Position numbers and translations under genes: made by a program | Origin: Pelagophyceae sp. CCMP2097 | Taxonomy: Eukaryota > Sar > Pelagophyceae | Direction: 5' to 3' | Assembly (NCBI GenBank): GCA_026770575.1 | Contig: MU657166.1 | Span: forward strand, 894,099-958,098 | Length of the DNA stretch: 64,000 nt | Part shown: piece after piece, positions 1-10,777 of the stretch | How positions within the stretch are numbered: position 1 is the stretch's first letter | How the letters are laid out: the number at the start of each line of letters is the position of its first letter | The notes under the pieces: generated by a model | Database searches by the model: none | Told to the model about the DNA's origin: nothing | The model's input: the letters and a program-made list of their open reading frames with translations, nothing else

Positions 1-341
1 CGTTTTTTATTACTCGTTTTCTTACTCGTAAAATGGGAACGAGGCGCTACTCGTTTTTTACGAGTTGGAGGGTGCTAAATATGCGCCCAAGGGGATAAGG
101 GGGAAAAAAAAACCCGAATCTCGGCGGAAGCAAGCGCGCAGGCCACCCAGTGCAACCCAAAAGGCCACGAGGATCATAGGACCCCCGTAAGCGCACTCGA
201 AAAAATCCAACGGACGAGCCAACTGAAACAAACTGCATTACAGAGCAATTGTAATTCAGTAAGGCGCCCGAATTCTGAATAGACACTTTTTCGGCGAAGG
301 CTACGAAGGAACGAACTTGAAAGGATTCGCGCCTCGTCGCC
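1..341. other. Leading intergenic stretch
   Basis: I see no convincing gene here. The sequence is less GC-rich than the coding regions around it. It contains a small inverted repeat near 50-66 (ACTCGT, T-run, ACGAGT). An open frame on the minus strand has no recognisable motif. The stretch probably holds the 5' region of the formylglycine-generating enzyme gene that starts at 342. Confidence 0.5.
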
Positions 342-1780
342 ATGCGCTTCGCGATCATGCTCCTCTCAGCGGCGCTGTGCGCGGGCGAAGAGGGCTGCTG
401 CTCCGACAAGCTCGACCGGAAATCTGCGACGCCTCCTGGAACACAAGGCTGCGCCTCAGACCTCTTGCGCCGCGGCCAATCGCAAAGCCCGGCCGCCGAC
501 GCCGTCCGCGGGAGCGGCTACGACGCGAATATCCCGCGCGTCAAGATCGAGGCCGGCACGTTTCGCATGGGCACGGACCGACCGAAGATTGTTCCCTGAA
601 ACGGCGTCCGTCGGAGCACCATCGTGCCACCGCGGATGCTTCGGACCCTGTAGGTCGTGGACGGCGAAGGCCCGTCTCGGGCCGTGCACCTCTCGAGCGC
701 ATTTTGGCTGGACGCGTACGAATGCACGAACTTTGAGTTTGCACAGTTTGCAGACGCCACGTGCGTTTGCAGACGCCACGTGCGGTCTTTGACGGCGCAC
801 TCAAAGAGTCACGCGTCGGCGCAGGCACTTTGTGACGGAATCGGAGCGCTTCGGATGGTGCGCCCCCGCAGCCGCGTGGCCTCTAAACGATGTGCGAGCC
901 TAGGTCGTTTTGCTTTAACCTCGAGTTGGACGATTCGGCCCGCGGCAAGATCAGCCAGGCGGTGCGACTCGTCGTCCCGTGCCTCACATTCCGAAAAATC
1001 CCACAGGTGGCTGGCGTCGAGTGGTGGCTGCCCGTCGAGGGCTCGTGGTGGCGCGAGCCGACGGGCCCCGGATCCGACGTCTTCGCCTCGAACAAGGCGC
1101 AGCATCCGGTCGTGCACGTCTCGTGGCACGACGCCGCCGCGTACTGCGCCTGGCGCGGCGGCCGGCTGCCGACGGAGGCGGAGTGGGAGCACGCGGCGCG
1201 CGGCGCCAAGACGGCGCAACTGTGCTGCTTTCACATGTCGAGGCGGCGCTGGAGCGGCGCAAACGCAGGTACCCGTGGGGCAACGAACTCCTGCCCGGCG
1301 GCACGTACCGCGCCAACCTGTGGCAGGGCGACTTTCCAACCACGAACACGCGCGACGACGGCTTCTTCGCGACGGCGCCCGTCGGTCAGTATCGCCGGCG
1401 TCGCCCGTCGGTCAGTCGCGCCGGCGCCGACAAGCGGTCGCAGGGTCGTTTCCTGCGCAGACGGCGTCAGGGCTGCACGATTTGATTGGCAACGTTTGGG
1501 AATGGGTAGACGACTGGTGGTCCACGCCAGACGCGTTAGCGCAGGACGACGCCGTCCTCGTCGATCCGCAAGAACCGGCGTCCAACAAAGCGGCGGGCCG
1601 GCCGAGACGGCGGCGATCAGGCGCGGCCCGGCCAACGGCACGGAGAAGCTCAAGAAGGGCGGCTCCTTCCTCTGCCACCGCTCGTACTGCTACCGCTACC
1701 GCTCCGCCGCGCGGCACAAAAACTCGCCAGACTCGGCCACGTCGAACAACGGCTTCCGCTGCGCTCACGACGCGCGATGA
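342..1780 (+). CDS. SUMF1: Formylglycine-generating enzyme (SUMF1 family)
   Basis: This enzyme oxidises the active-site cysteine of sulfatases to formylglycine in the secretory pathway. I infer eight exons: 342-590, 654-760, 825-857, 904-961, 1007-1221, 1269-1384, 1444-1567 and 1621-1780. They total 1062 nt (353 aa). The joined product follows animal SUMF1 almost column for column. Matching blocks are the MGTD start of the domain, the DAYE/TNFEF block, [77 protein letters not shown] and [17 protein letters not shown]. Both redox/catalytic cysteines are present in [15 protein letters not shown], so it should be active rather than a SUMF2-like paralogue. The N-terminus ([18 protein letters not shown]) looks like a signal peptide. 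The last intron (1568-1620) begins with GC, not GT. No sulfatase gene is visible nearby. Confidence 0.9.
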
Positions 1781-1822
1781 GGCCTTTGAAGGGGCGTAAG
1801 CATTCGAATTCGTTACGAGGCC

Positions 1823-2490
1823 TCAGAACGTGGGCGCCTGCTCGTGAAGGCCGCGGAGCGCGAGCATCGCATCCATGAACGCGACGCACGCCGGGGCCGA
1901 CTCGTCGACGAGGCATGCGTCGAGGAGCTCCAGGTCGTCCAGCACCCAAGTCTCGTAGCTCTTGCGCCCGAGCCTCTCGTAGATGCCCACCGCCACAGCC
2001 CGCTCCGGCGAGCCGGCAGGGAACCTACGACGCCGATGGAAGCCCGGGCGTCGCGCAAAGTCGCGAGCGAGAGCCTTCAACGCGACAACTTTGCGAAGAC
2101 GAGGCCGGTCTCAGTGAGTCCACGATGCGGAGACGCCGGGAAGCAAACATGTCCGTGGCGGCCTTTACGTTCTCGTAGGCGGCGTGAATCTCGCCGGGGA
2201 GCACCGCCCGCATCGCCGTGGCCGACCGGCGGCCTGTTCGACGCGTCTGAAGGCGCCGCGGCCATTGGAGGCTTCCGATCTTCCGATGATCCACAATCGA
2301 CATTCCATGAACAGGGCTCTTTCTCGAGATCGACGCCGGCAACCACGGCTCGCGAATGCGGTTGACAGGACCGCGACGAAGCGCGCATCGTCGAGACTCG
2401 GGCTGGCGCCAGAAACCGAGAACATGTTTCCAGAACATGTTTCAAGTTGTGGGATTTGTTTTCTGGTCCGACCGTGACAGTCCTGCTCAA
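1823..2490 (-). CDS. Unidentified protein, probably intron-containing
   Basis: I do not recognise this gene. The last roughly 85 codons (2080-1823) read like a real C-terminus: an acidic helix-rich segment with YERLGRKSYETWVLDDLELL and LVDESAPACVAFMDAMLAL before the stop. Upstream, in another frame, lies AGEIHAAYENVKAATDMFAS (about 2215-2155). The two pieces are most easily joined through an intron ending at GTCGTAG near 2030. I could not find a donor that keeps the frame, so exon limits and start are unknown. It is convergent with the formylglycine-generating enzyme gene. The product could be a small soluble helical protein or a fragment. Confidence 0.3.
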
Positions 2491-2583
2491 CCACGTCCTC
2501 GAAAACCTCGACGTGCAGGTGCACCATGCCGAGGCCCCTCATCACGTCGGGGCCGCTTTAAAGAGGTATTTTTACAGGCCACT

Positions 2584-3318
2584 TTATCTCCTGCTCGGGA
2601 GCCACTCCGTGGCGCGTTTCAACGCCTTCGCGGCGACGTAGTCCAGGGCGTACATGGGCACGAGCGCGCAGGCGCCGACGCTGGCCTTGAGCCAGATGCG
2701 AGTTTTGGAGGGGTCCTCGGCCGCGGCCTCGACGTGCCAGAGGCCCGTGATGTACTCCACGGCCAAGTTCGTGCACTGGGCGTCGAGGGCGAAGCGCAGC
2801 GTCCGCGCGGCGTCGGCGTCCGCCTCAGCCACGGGCGTGAAGACGATGTTGGCGGGGAGGCGGAGGCGCGTGAGCTTCATGCCCGCGCGGACGTCAGAGG
2901 CGCCGTTGGACGCCGTGTTGCGGCGCACCGTCGAGGTCCGGATGCCGCGCATGAGCGACGGGTAGTCGGCGACGTCGGATATGCGCCTCCAGGCCTCGTC
3001 GACGGAGAGCGACGTGTCGACGACGACGAACGCGTCGCCGACGCGGCCGCGCCGAGACACGCGCTCAACGCGGCCCGTCGAGACGAGGAGGTCCCGCTCG
3101 GCGCGGCTGAGCTGCGGCAGCGCGTACTCCTCGTACGCCGGCTGCCGCGCGGCGGCGACGGCGGCAGGTGACCGAAGCGACGAAGCGTACAGCGGCGCCG
3201 CGCGCGGCGCGCCGGCGGCGCGGCCGGCGCCGGCCGGGGGCGCGACGCGGGGCTGCGCCGGGGCCAGGCCGCCGACGAGCGCGAGGCCGAAACAGAGGAG
3301 GAGCGCCGACTGCGACAT
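2584..3318 (-). CDS. START/SRPBCC-fold protein, probably plastid-targeted
   Basis: A single-exon frame of 244 aa. Residues 1-20 form a hydrophobic signal peptide (MSQSALLLCFGLALVGGLAP), followed by an Ala/Pro/Arg-rich stretch to about residue 45. That is the bipartite pattern expected for import into a complex plastid. From about residue 85 the sequence resembles polyketide-cyclase/COQ10-type START domains: a strand GDAFVVVDTSLSVDEAWRRI, then DYPSLMRGIRTSTV, a central strand region and a long C-terminal helix. Such proteins bind hydrophobic ligands; the ligand here cannot be inferred. Algal plastid SRPBCC proteins are common, so function is left open. Confidence 0.65.
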   Translation of the reverse strand: MSQSALLLCFGLALVGGLAPAQPRVAPPAGAGRAAGAPRAAPLYASSLRSPAAVAAARQPAYEEYALPQLSRAERDLLVSTGRVERVSRRGRVGDAFVVVDTSLSVDEAWRRISDVADYPSLMRGIRTSTVRRNTASNGASDVRAGMKLTRLRLPANIVFTPVAEADADAARTLRFALDAQCTNLAVEYITGLWHVEAAAEDPSKTRIWLKASVGACALVPMYALDYVAAKALKRATEWLPSRR

Positions 3319-3588
3319 GACCGGGCGAAGAAAAAGGATGCGGGCGTGGCCAACCAGCGCAGAGGAACAGTCGAGTACGTGGACGGTATTCTTCGAGCGC
3401 GCGGCCAGCGGTATGTCGAGGCGGTCGCTCGTGTGCTGCTAATGCGCGCGCCGAGGCAAGTCGTGCGTCACGCGTCGCGTACGGGAAACGAGACTGCGCA
3501 GTTTTTGCTGCTTACGTCGTATATTTTCGACTCAACGATGCATTTCCACACAGACGAAAGTTCTTTGGCGATCCGCAACACGTCTTTG
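3319..3588. other. Intergenic spacer
   Basis: No gene is recognisable between the START-like protein (minus strand, starting at 3318) and the tandem repeat at 3589. Open frames here are short and motif-free. Confidence 0.4.
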
Positions 3589-3681
3589 GTGCCACGCAGG
3601 GGACTAGTCCGTACGTCTTTGTGCCACGCAGGGGACTAGTCCGTGCTCAAAGTGCCTGTGCCACGCAGGGTACTAGTCCGT
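3589..3681. repeat. Tandem repeat, three imperfect copies
   Basis: The core GTGCCACGCAGGG(G/T)ACTAGTCCGT occurs three times, at about 3589, 3621 and 3659. The variable spacers ACGTCTTT and GCTCAAAGTGCCT separate the copies. It lies just downstream of the polycystin stop codon at 3754 on the minus strand. I see no coding role. Confidence 0.75.
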
Positions 3682-3753
3682 ACGACGTGCCGATGCGACG
3701 TGGATGCGACGCACTCGCATCGAGGGACACCCGTGAGGCATACAAGTGATCGT

Positions 3754-6217
3754 TTAGAGGCCGCCGCTGAGGATGCGCTCTAGCGTCAAAGCGTCGACGA
3801 TTGCTGCGACTGGAACCGCCGCGTCTTTCTCTTCGCCGTCCATCTCTACATCGGTCACGGCGGAGACGTGCGAGTGGAGCACCGAGGCCAGGGCCTCGTC
3901 GTCCGCGCCGTCGCGCGCCGCGTCGTCGCTGCCGTCGCCGTCCTTGGTCTCGAGCGAACCGGTGCCGTAGCCCGCGAGGGCCCGCGGTTGCCGATTCGAA
4001 AAGTCGTGGTGGAAGCCGTCGGCGCTTTCGTCGAGCGGCGTCGTCGTCAAGTCCCGCGCGTGCTGCTTGCGGTTCTTGGCCCGGAGCTGCAGCGCTTGGT
4101 AGAGTTTGGATTGCTCCTGGCATTTCCTGTCGACGAGCTTATCCAGCCTCTTGAAGAGGTCGGCGGCGTCTCGCCGCGGGCCCACGTCGGGCGCGACGTC
4201 CTCCTCGGCAAAGGCGGCGACGTCGGCCACGGCGTTAAACGCGACTACGGCCACGGGCGTAGCCGGCGCGCGCGATGCGCCGCCGCCCGGGAGGCAGCAC
4301 GTCACGGCGTCGAAGCAGTAGTACACGTCCAAAACGAAGGGAGACGGGCCCGGCGCCACGCCGTCGTGGCCTACGTCTCCTCGGATCGCGGGCTACGGCG
4401 TTAAGCGGCCTCATCGGGCGGAGGCGGCCCCGCACCTTGGGCGTAGATCTCGCGGTCCCTTTGCTGCTTGTCTCGGACGTGCGCGAAGGAGACGTTCAAA
4501 TATGCTAAGAACATGGACGCGAGCACGAACGTGTTCATGACGACAAAAGGCACAAATATCAGCACTGCGAGGAAGACGTCTTGGCCGATCAGCGAGCCGA
4601 AGTCCGAGTCGCCGAGGAAGATTGTGAAGAGCGTGGCAATGCTGGCCTGAAAATCTTTGTACTGGTCCGCTTCTGCGCCGAATCCGACCTGAAAGGCGAG
4701 CGCAAAGAAGCACAGCTCGACTGCGATGATACAACCCAGCAAGACGAATTCGTCGACGGCGTCGCCAATCGTCTCGGTGAACGTGTTGAGGGTGCTGACG
4801 TGCCGGAAGAACTTGAAGACTTTGTAAAAGGTCAAGATCATATTCAGAGCGTTCAACGAATCGGCCAGGTTCATAATCTTCGCCGTGGAGACGAGCTGCG
4901 CCGGGAAGTCTTCGTGGTCCAGCAACGTGGCCGCCGCAGTCAGCTGCAGCCATAACAGAGCACACGAGCGGATGAATGCAACCAAAAGGAACAGACCCAG
5001 GTTCGCCACCTCTGCCCAATTCCAAAACGAGTCCCAGTAATCCGGCGAAGATCGCGCGATTCGCATCTCGCGGAGCGCGTAGAGGAAGCAGACCAAGTAA
5101 AACGCGGCGAAGAGTGCCGCGTCGCCCTTTTCTGTGAACGTCTCTCCGTCGCCGCGAAAGGCGCGCAGCTGCGCGAGCTGGTCGCTGGCCACGACTTCAA
5201 ACGTCGGCAACATGGCGCCGCCCGGCGGCATCTCGATGGCGCAGCGCAAGACGGCGAAGACGTCGGCGTGCGGGCTGTACACGGCAAACGACACGATAAG
5301 CGCTCTGACGTCTCGGCCGCCCGAGATCCAGGCGGATTCGACTAGAGCGCGCGTCGCGTTCACCGCAGCGGCGCGATTCGCCGGCAAGTCCAGGACCTGG
5401 CCGCCGCCGCAGTACGTCAACCCCGTGGACGCGGACCTGTACTTTAGCTCTTTCGTAGCGTCGGCGCCCCGGTACTCGATCAGCGGCGTAGACGCGTTGC
5501 CGCCTTGGAAGAAGAGCTTTGAAGCGTTTGGGTTTGCAAAGTCGCCAGAAGCTTGCGTCTTGCACGTATACGGCCCAAAGCACGAGTACGGCAGGTCCAC
5601 CTTGAGCAGATTGCGAAAGTTGCTGCAGTGCTTTTGAGACTCGACGCGCAGGACGCGCAGCCGCGCGCGGCCGACGCGGTACGACACGCCGTCTGAAAGT
5701 AAGCGATTGTCGTCGTCCAAGGGCTTGCCGCTCCACTCTGCCGCCGGGTACAAATTCGGCAGCACAATCGTCTCGAGCCACTCGGAAATCTGCGCCTGCG
5801 TAGCAATGGCCGCGTAGGGCACGTTGGGCTCCATCTCGGCGCGGATGAAGACGTCCTCGAGGTTCCGCCGCATGTAGTACCTAAACGACGCTCACGCCCG
5901 CTCCCAAAGGCTCCGGGGCCACCTCGCGGCGAGCGTCCCCGGCGCGGGTCGGGCCTCACGGCCCTCCCGCCGCGGCTGCGCCGGGTTTTGAGGGGCGCGG
6001 GTGCGCGCGGCTGCGCGGCGCGCGGCGACCGCAGTGAGGAGACGCAGAGCGCCGTCAGGAAGACGGCGTACATGGAGAAGTCGCAAAACTCCTTGGACCA
6101 CGGGCGGCGCCGCGCATTTCGCCACGCGGGGGCCGCGTCCGCCGCCGCGGCGCCTGGCGGGGAAGAACGTTTAAATTTAATAGGCGCGGCGCCCTGCGAC
6201 GCAGGCGGGCCACCCAC
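3754..6217 (-). CDS. Polycystin-2-like (PKD/TRPP) cation channel
   Basis: A predicted six-membrane-segment cation channel. Three exons (6217-6030, 5880-4436, 4370-3754) join in frame to 749 aa. The first segment is in exon 1 (EFCDFSMYAVFLTALCVSS). It is followed by a large extracellular 'TOP' region with several cysteines (about residues 65-300). Segments S2-S6 lie between about 330 and 530. The pore helix and filter region read LFTIFLGDSDFGSL, matching the LGD filter of PKD2, and S6 follows as FVVMNTFVLASMFLAYLNVSF without its last residues. The cytoplasmic tail has a short basic coiled coil (RLDKLVDRKCQEQSKLYQAL) and an acidic end. The second intron is a clean CAAG|GTGCGG...GACGTAG and removes an early in-frame stop at 4401. 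In algae such channels often act in flagella or the plasma membrane; the location here is inference. Confidence 0.85.
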
Positions 6218-6511
6218 CGTTCAGGAGCGCGCTCGCCGATCTTGGGCACGCGGCAGCCGCGGCCGCCGCCGGCGCGGCTTCCATGATTGTGGCTTCAGTC
6301 TCAGAGAGCCGCTTCACGTCTCGCAACTAGGAATTCCTATAAGGGTTGCATAAATGCACGCAACTCCAAAGTTTGGGAACGTCTTGGACGTCCAGCCCCT
6401 CGTCTGTTCCCTGTACAATTATTGTAACATCTGCGTGTGAACTGAAAACCGGTAGCCCGTGCCCGCTCCGCGCCCGCGCTCGCCGCCGCCGGGCCCTCGC
6501 GGCCACGCGGC
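6218..6511. other. Divergent intergenic region (putative bidirectional promoter)
   Basis: This spacer separates the start of the polycystin gene (minus) from the start of the ubiquitin-like gene (plus). It contains a perfect 12-bp palindrome TAGGAATTCCTA at 6328-6339, also found upstream of the second J-domain gene (23477) and three times near 63.6 kb. No gene is evident. Confidence 0.4.
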
Positions 6512-7168
6512 ATGGCCGAGGCGGCGCCTCTTCCCACCAAAGCGGTCCGGACCTTTGTCAAGATCCGTGCCCGCGACAAAGCCAGCGGTCGGGACCTCAT
6601 CCTCACCGTCCCAAAGGACGCGACCATGGACGAGGTGCGCGCCCCCCGCGTTTGAAGCGGGGCTTGTTTGAAGACCGTCTCGGTCCAGGTCATGGAGGCT
6701 TACACGGCCAAGTTTAATGAGCAAGAGGGCAAGTTCCTTTCAAAGGACGAATTCAGGCGCGCCACCCAGGGATACCAACGCTCCTCCAATGGACCAACGC
6801 TTCAGGTTCGTTTCCAATGGTTCAACGGTCGACGAGTCCTCCAAGCTCGAGGACCTCCCCACGAGCGACAAGCGTCCAAACCCGCGCCAGCATTCGGGAG
6901 GGACATCGGCCATCCCGGGAGGCCGATTCGAAAAAGGCGCGACGGAGGATGCATCGCAACGATGAAGTCGCGACTCGGATGCATCAGCGCACCCGTGGAC
7001 TGCGTCGACTGCGCGGGGCCCGTATTGAATTCGGCCTGCGTAGGCGAGGCAATCTACGTGGGCGCGAGCCAGCGCGTCTGCGGCGTCGTAAACGACGACG
7101 ACCAGTTGAACGACATCAGTTGCGGCTGCTCCTCTTCTTCAGAAAAGGAGTCCTGCCTTGTCATGTGA
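6512..7168 (+). CDS. Ubiquitin-like (beta-grasp) protein, possible CaaX tail
   Basis: Exon 1 (6512-6634), exon 2 (6689-6732) and the start of exon 3 (6770 onward) join in frame. The product starts MAEAAPLPTKAVRTFVKIRA, then LILTVPKDATMDEVMEAYTA, then MDQRFRFVSNGSTVDESSKL. This strand-strand-helix-strand order and the RFRF..NGSTVDESSKLEDL block resemble SUMO/Rad60-type ubiquitin folds. In the exon 3 frame the protein would end at 6965. In another frame an open stretch continues to 7168 and ends ...SSSEKESCLVM, a CaaX-like prenylation motif, as in membrane-anchored ubiquitin-fold proteins. I could not identify a splice that joins the two, so the C-terminus is uncertain. The second intron would be only 37 nt. 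Confidence 0.5.
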
Positions 7169-7426
7169 AGGAGTCCCGCGCCGTCATGTGAATTTTAAAG
7201 AGTAATTATTATCCCCCTCGAGACGCAGTGCTCCCAGCACCGCCGCCGCCGCAGTGCTCCCATCACCACGCCGCCTCCCTTTTTTTTTAAACGGCCAAGG
7301 ACGGATCAGCGAGCGCGTCGCCGAAGTCGGTGTGGCGGTCGAGCGTCCACCGGAGCCCGTCGCGCGCGTCCCAGCCGCGTGCGCCCCGAGGCACCGTCGC
7401 CTCGTCGTCCTGCGCCTGGCATTTCA

Positions 7427-8181
7427 ATGGCGGACTTTACCGCTGGCGAGGACGGGGTGGACTTTGGCGGTGACGATGAACAGTTGGAGGAGCCGGGCAC
7501 TTATGGCGACGAGGAGGACATGGACGTCAACCCAGAATTCTCCGGCGGCAACTTCGCCGAAGATTCAGCCGCGCCGGCCGCCCGCGCCGCCGCCGTTGAA
7601 GAGGAGGAGGAAGAGGACGACGAGCCGCCCGCGGCGCGCGCCGGCGGCGCCAACCGCGAGATCACGCACGACTCCCGCACAAGCCGGCGCCTCGCGAAAC
7701 CGGGGACGGGGCGCGCGCGTCGAGGACCCCGCTGACCGTTGCTGACCTTCGCAACAGGCGACCCTGAGCGACGTTTCTGCCCGCAGTGCGGCAACATGTG
7801 GCAGCCGAGAGAGGAGCGGACAAATCGCACGCTCATGCTCACCTGCCGCACGTGCGGGTGAGTCTACCGGACGCATCTGCACGGGTCCCTTTGGCGGTCG
7901 AATACGCACGGCCGTCCGCGGACGCTTCTCTTAGGTACGAGGAGCCCGCGCACACTGGCAAGGTGTACGAGAACCGCGTGATCAAGGAGGTTTCGATGCG
8001 CCTCGACGCGATCAACCCGGAGGTGGTGCAGGACCCGACGCTGCAGCGGTCGAACCAGGTCACGTGCGATTCCTGCGGCCACAACGAAGCAGTCCTTTTC
8101 CAGGCCGAGTCCGGGGTCAAGGCCTCGTCGCTGTCCTTGATCTTCGTCTGCTGCGACTGCGGGAACAAGTGGGTCGGCTAA
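7427..8181 (+). CDS. RPB9: RNA polymerase II subunit RPB9, with acidic N-terminal extension
   Basis: Three exons (7427-7718, 7758-7857, 7935-8181) give 212 aa. After an acidic N-terminal region, the N-ribbon reads RRFCPQCGNMWQPREERTNR then LTCRTCGY, a C2...C2 zinc site. The linker YENRVIKEVSMRLDAINPEV is followed by VVQDPTLQRS, the family hallmark. The C-ribbon is CDSCGHNEAVLFQ...FVCCDCGNKW. The C-ribbon lacks the Asp-Glu hairpin of TFIIS and RPC11, which favours RPB9. The usual protein is about 120 aa. Here roughly 85 extra residues, rich in Asp and Glu (VEEEEEEDDEPP), precede the first zinc site; their reality depends on the ATG at 7427 being used. The second intron has a strong GTGAGT donor. 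Confidence 0.88.
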
Positions 8182-8466
8182 GCCGCCGCAGAGGCGCGGA
8201 GACCGCCGGGCGGCTAACGCAGACCGGCGCGTTTTTTCGAATTCCGGGAGCCCCGTAAAACACTCCTCGAGCCGCCTTTGAACGCCGCAAGACGCCTCCC
8301 CGGACGCGCGAACGCAGAGCTCACCGTCGCGACGTCGGGGGATCCGCGTGACGCGCCGGTGACGCAATGTTGGATTAGAATCGGGCCTTGGGGATTTGCA
8401 GTTCAAAAAGAAGCCTCGGAACGCGGAGGAATCAGGGTCTCGGCAAGGGCAGACGTAACGAGGACG

Positions 8467-8931
8467 ATGACGCGCGCTTGGATCCTGGCGATGCTGATGG
8501 CGGCGCTGCGCACCGGCGGCGCCTTTGAGGCGGCGCGGCCCGCCGCCGTGCGAAGGCAAGGCGTGGACGGGCATGCGCGAGCGGGGCCTCTGCTTGCAGT
8601 GCCGGGTCAGACGCCCGCGACGTTCGCCATCGGCGACGCGGTGCGCGTCATCGCAGAGGACCTCACCTTCTGGCACCACCCGAAGCGTGAGCGCCCACCG
8701 GGAGAGGTTTTTGTTTGATCCTGCGTGACTGGCGTCAGCGGTCTCCGCTTAGACAAAAAAGGCCTCAACCCGTTCGGCTTAATCGGCGTCGTCTCGCGCC
8801 TCGCCACGGTGGACCGCAACGCGGACGCGACGCTGGAGATTTCCGCGAATTACGTCCTCGGAGTGCAGTTCAAGGACCCCAAGATGGTCGCGCATATGAA
8901 CCCAGAGGAACTCGAACGGCACGAATTATGA
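8467..8931 (+). CDS. Plastid protein resembling ferredoxin-thioredoxin reductase variable chain
   Basis: Two exons (8467-8684, 8739-8931) give 136 aa. The frame closes only if the intron starts with GC (CCGAA|GCGTGAG); the adjacent GT would leave the frame broken. The N-terminus MTRAWILAMLMAALRTGGAF is a signal peptide with the GAF/'ASAFAP'-like cleavage motif of stramenopile plastid proteins. The mature part starts FAIGDAVRVIAEDLTFWHHP. It continues through GLNPFGLIGVVSRL, ISANYVLGVQF and MVAHMNPEELE. This small SH3-like barrel pattern (GD.VRV...V.HHP...G..G.V...ISAN..V.V.F...F.AH...DELE) fits the FTR variable chain. That subunit supports the catalytic chain in light-driven thioredoxin reduction. 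A related DUF3148-type protein is the main alternative. Confidence 0.6.
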
Positions 8932-9040
8932 AGGGCCCCAGCGGCCGCCTGTGGGACGCCGGCGCCGCCCGCCGCCGTTCAAATTTTTAATGAAGCTGTG
9001 CTGCCTTCCAAAACGTTTGGATTTGTGACTCGCGGCGGCG

Positions 9041-10777
9041 TCATCGCGCCGCCTCTGTTTCGGCGGTTTCGGCGGGCGGCTCCGATTCGTCGAGCCAGCC
9101 GAGGAAGGGCAGCGGGAGGAGCGACGATATTGCGCAGATTGCGATGAGGGGCCCGAGCATTTTGAAGTCCGTCTCGGAAACGCCCAGCGCGGAGGTCAAA
9201 GCGGCGCCGGCCTCTTGGGACACCAGGCCGCCGACGTTGAAGATGGACATCAACGCGGCGAACAACGCCCCTTCGACGCCGGGCGGGCAGACTCGCGCCG
9301 CCAGGATGAGGAGAGGGAGGAATCCGACCTCGCCAAGCGCCGACTGCAGCACGTCGTCGCCGAGTGAGAACGCTCGGTCGGGGAGCCCCCACTCTCGGTT
9401 CGCGTGCGCGACGAGCACCAAAGGCGCGCAGCCCAGCGCGGCGCTGAGGAGCGAAGTGCCAAGCACCACTTTTGAGAGGGGCAAGTCCTTGAAGAATTTG
9501 TTGTAGAGGAAGACTCCCACCAAGCCCGCCACCGACCCAAGAGCCGACGCCTGCCCGATGAACTCCGGGTCGAAGCCGAGGCCGCCCGAGTCGACCTGCA
9601 AGCGTGGTTTGGAGGTTTGCAAAGCGAAAAAGGGACTTACCGTGGCGGTAGAGAAGAAGAAGAAGGCTGAGCCACAAGAGGGCGTGGCCTGCCATGCGAA
9701 GAGGAACAGGGCCGGGCGGAAGACCGCCTTGGACGTCAGCGCCTGCCAGACTTCACCAAGTTTGGCTTTTGCGTCGATTTCCTCCTCAGCTTCGTCGGTT
9801 GGCTTTTCGTCCAACGCAGACGCGGCGAGTGTGACCAGCAAGGGTAAAGCGGCCGTCAGCGCGAAGACGCCACGCGCGCCGCCGAGTTGGCGCAGGGCCT
9901 CGCCGGCGCAGACGGACGCGCCGATGGCGCCGACGTACCTGCTACAGAGCGCCACGGACTGCAAGTTCGCAGCGGCATTTGCGGACCTCCTCGTCTGTTC
10001 GACGACGACGCTATCCGCCACGACGTCCGCGCACGCCACGGCAGCGGAAGCGAGGACGTTTGCGACCAACAAAGCCTCCTTGCCGCCCGTGAGCTCCGGC
10101 GACGCCATGGCGGCAAACGAGGCGCAGCCCAGCAAACCCGACAGCGCCAGGTACGACCTACCACGCCCCTTCTTTCCTCCGGCGTGGGTCGAGCTGCCTC
10201 CTCTCAGTCGCTGCCGCGACGGCCCGGCGTTGCTTCTGTAACCACTCAGTCTGCGGCGGGTTTGCCTTTGACGGCGCGGGTTCCGGCTTTCGCCGGTAGC
10301 CGAAGATGGGTAGCGAGTCCGAGGCGAAGCCGTAAAGTGGCTTGATCACCCACGGCGCCGTCGCCAAGCCGGTCCTGCGTTCAGATTCCGATTTGGCGGC
10401 AAAAAGGCACCCACAGCTCACAGGGCGCCGACTTCTGCGGGGGAGAGGCCGAGGTCGTCCTTGAGGTAGAAGGTGAGGGCGAGCCTTGAGAGGGACAGGG
10501 CGCCTTGGAGGAAGTAAACGACCACGATGAGGAGCGTCTCCGGTTCGACAGCCGGCGCCTCCTCCAGCTGCCCGCGCGCCGCAAACGACCGCGTCAGCGG
10601 AGCCGATAAAGGCGGCAACGCCCGTCCAGCGCCGCGCGTCTTCCTCGAATGCGCGGATACGGGCCTCCGTGCCGCCGCAGTCCGCGTAAGTCCATCTCGG
10701 CGTGCAACGACGGCGCGACCGGGCACGGAAAACGCGCCGGCCAGCCGCAGGACCGCGAGGATCGCCAGCCACCGCAT
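9041..10777 (-). CDS. Folate/biopterin transporter (FBT/BT1 family), probably plastid
   Basis: A membrane transporter of the major facilitator type. Four exons (10777-10422, 10374-10288, 10157-9641, 9595-9041) total 504 aa. The start [20 protein letters not shown] is a signal peptide with an AFSVP plastid-targeting motif. Helix 1 ([20 protein letters not shown]) and [20 protein letters not shown] lead into the family signature [20 protein letters not shown]. The rest shows alternating hydrophobic helices typical of BT1 proteins. Intron 2 (10158-10287) has a GC donor, fixed by the conserved FGYRRK-SYL join. Intron 3 (9596-9640) is 45 nt and open, with GTAAGT and TTGCAG ends, so it could be missed by a gene caller. 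Substrates in this family are folates, pterins or S-adenosylmethionine; this copy's substrate is unknown. Confidence 0.8.

Noticed and set aside
3589..3681. CRISPR-like array
   Set aside because: There are only three imperfect repeats with short, similar spacers, in a eukaryotic intergenic context and without cas genes.
4401..5873. Polycystin as a single 490-codon exon
   Set aside because: The stop at 4401 lies inside a clear CAAG|GTGCGG...TAG intron. Splicing gives a longer in-frame tail, and an upstream exon supplies the first membrane segment.
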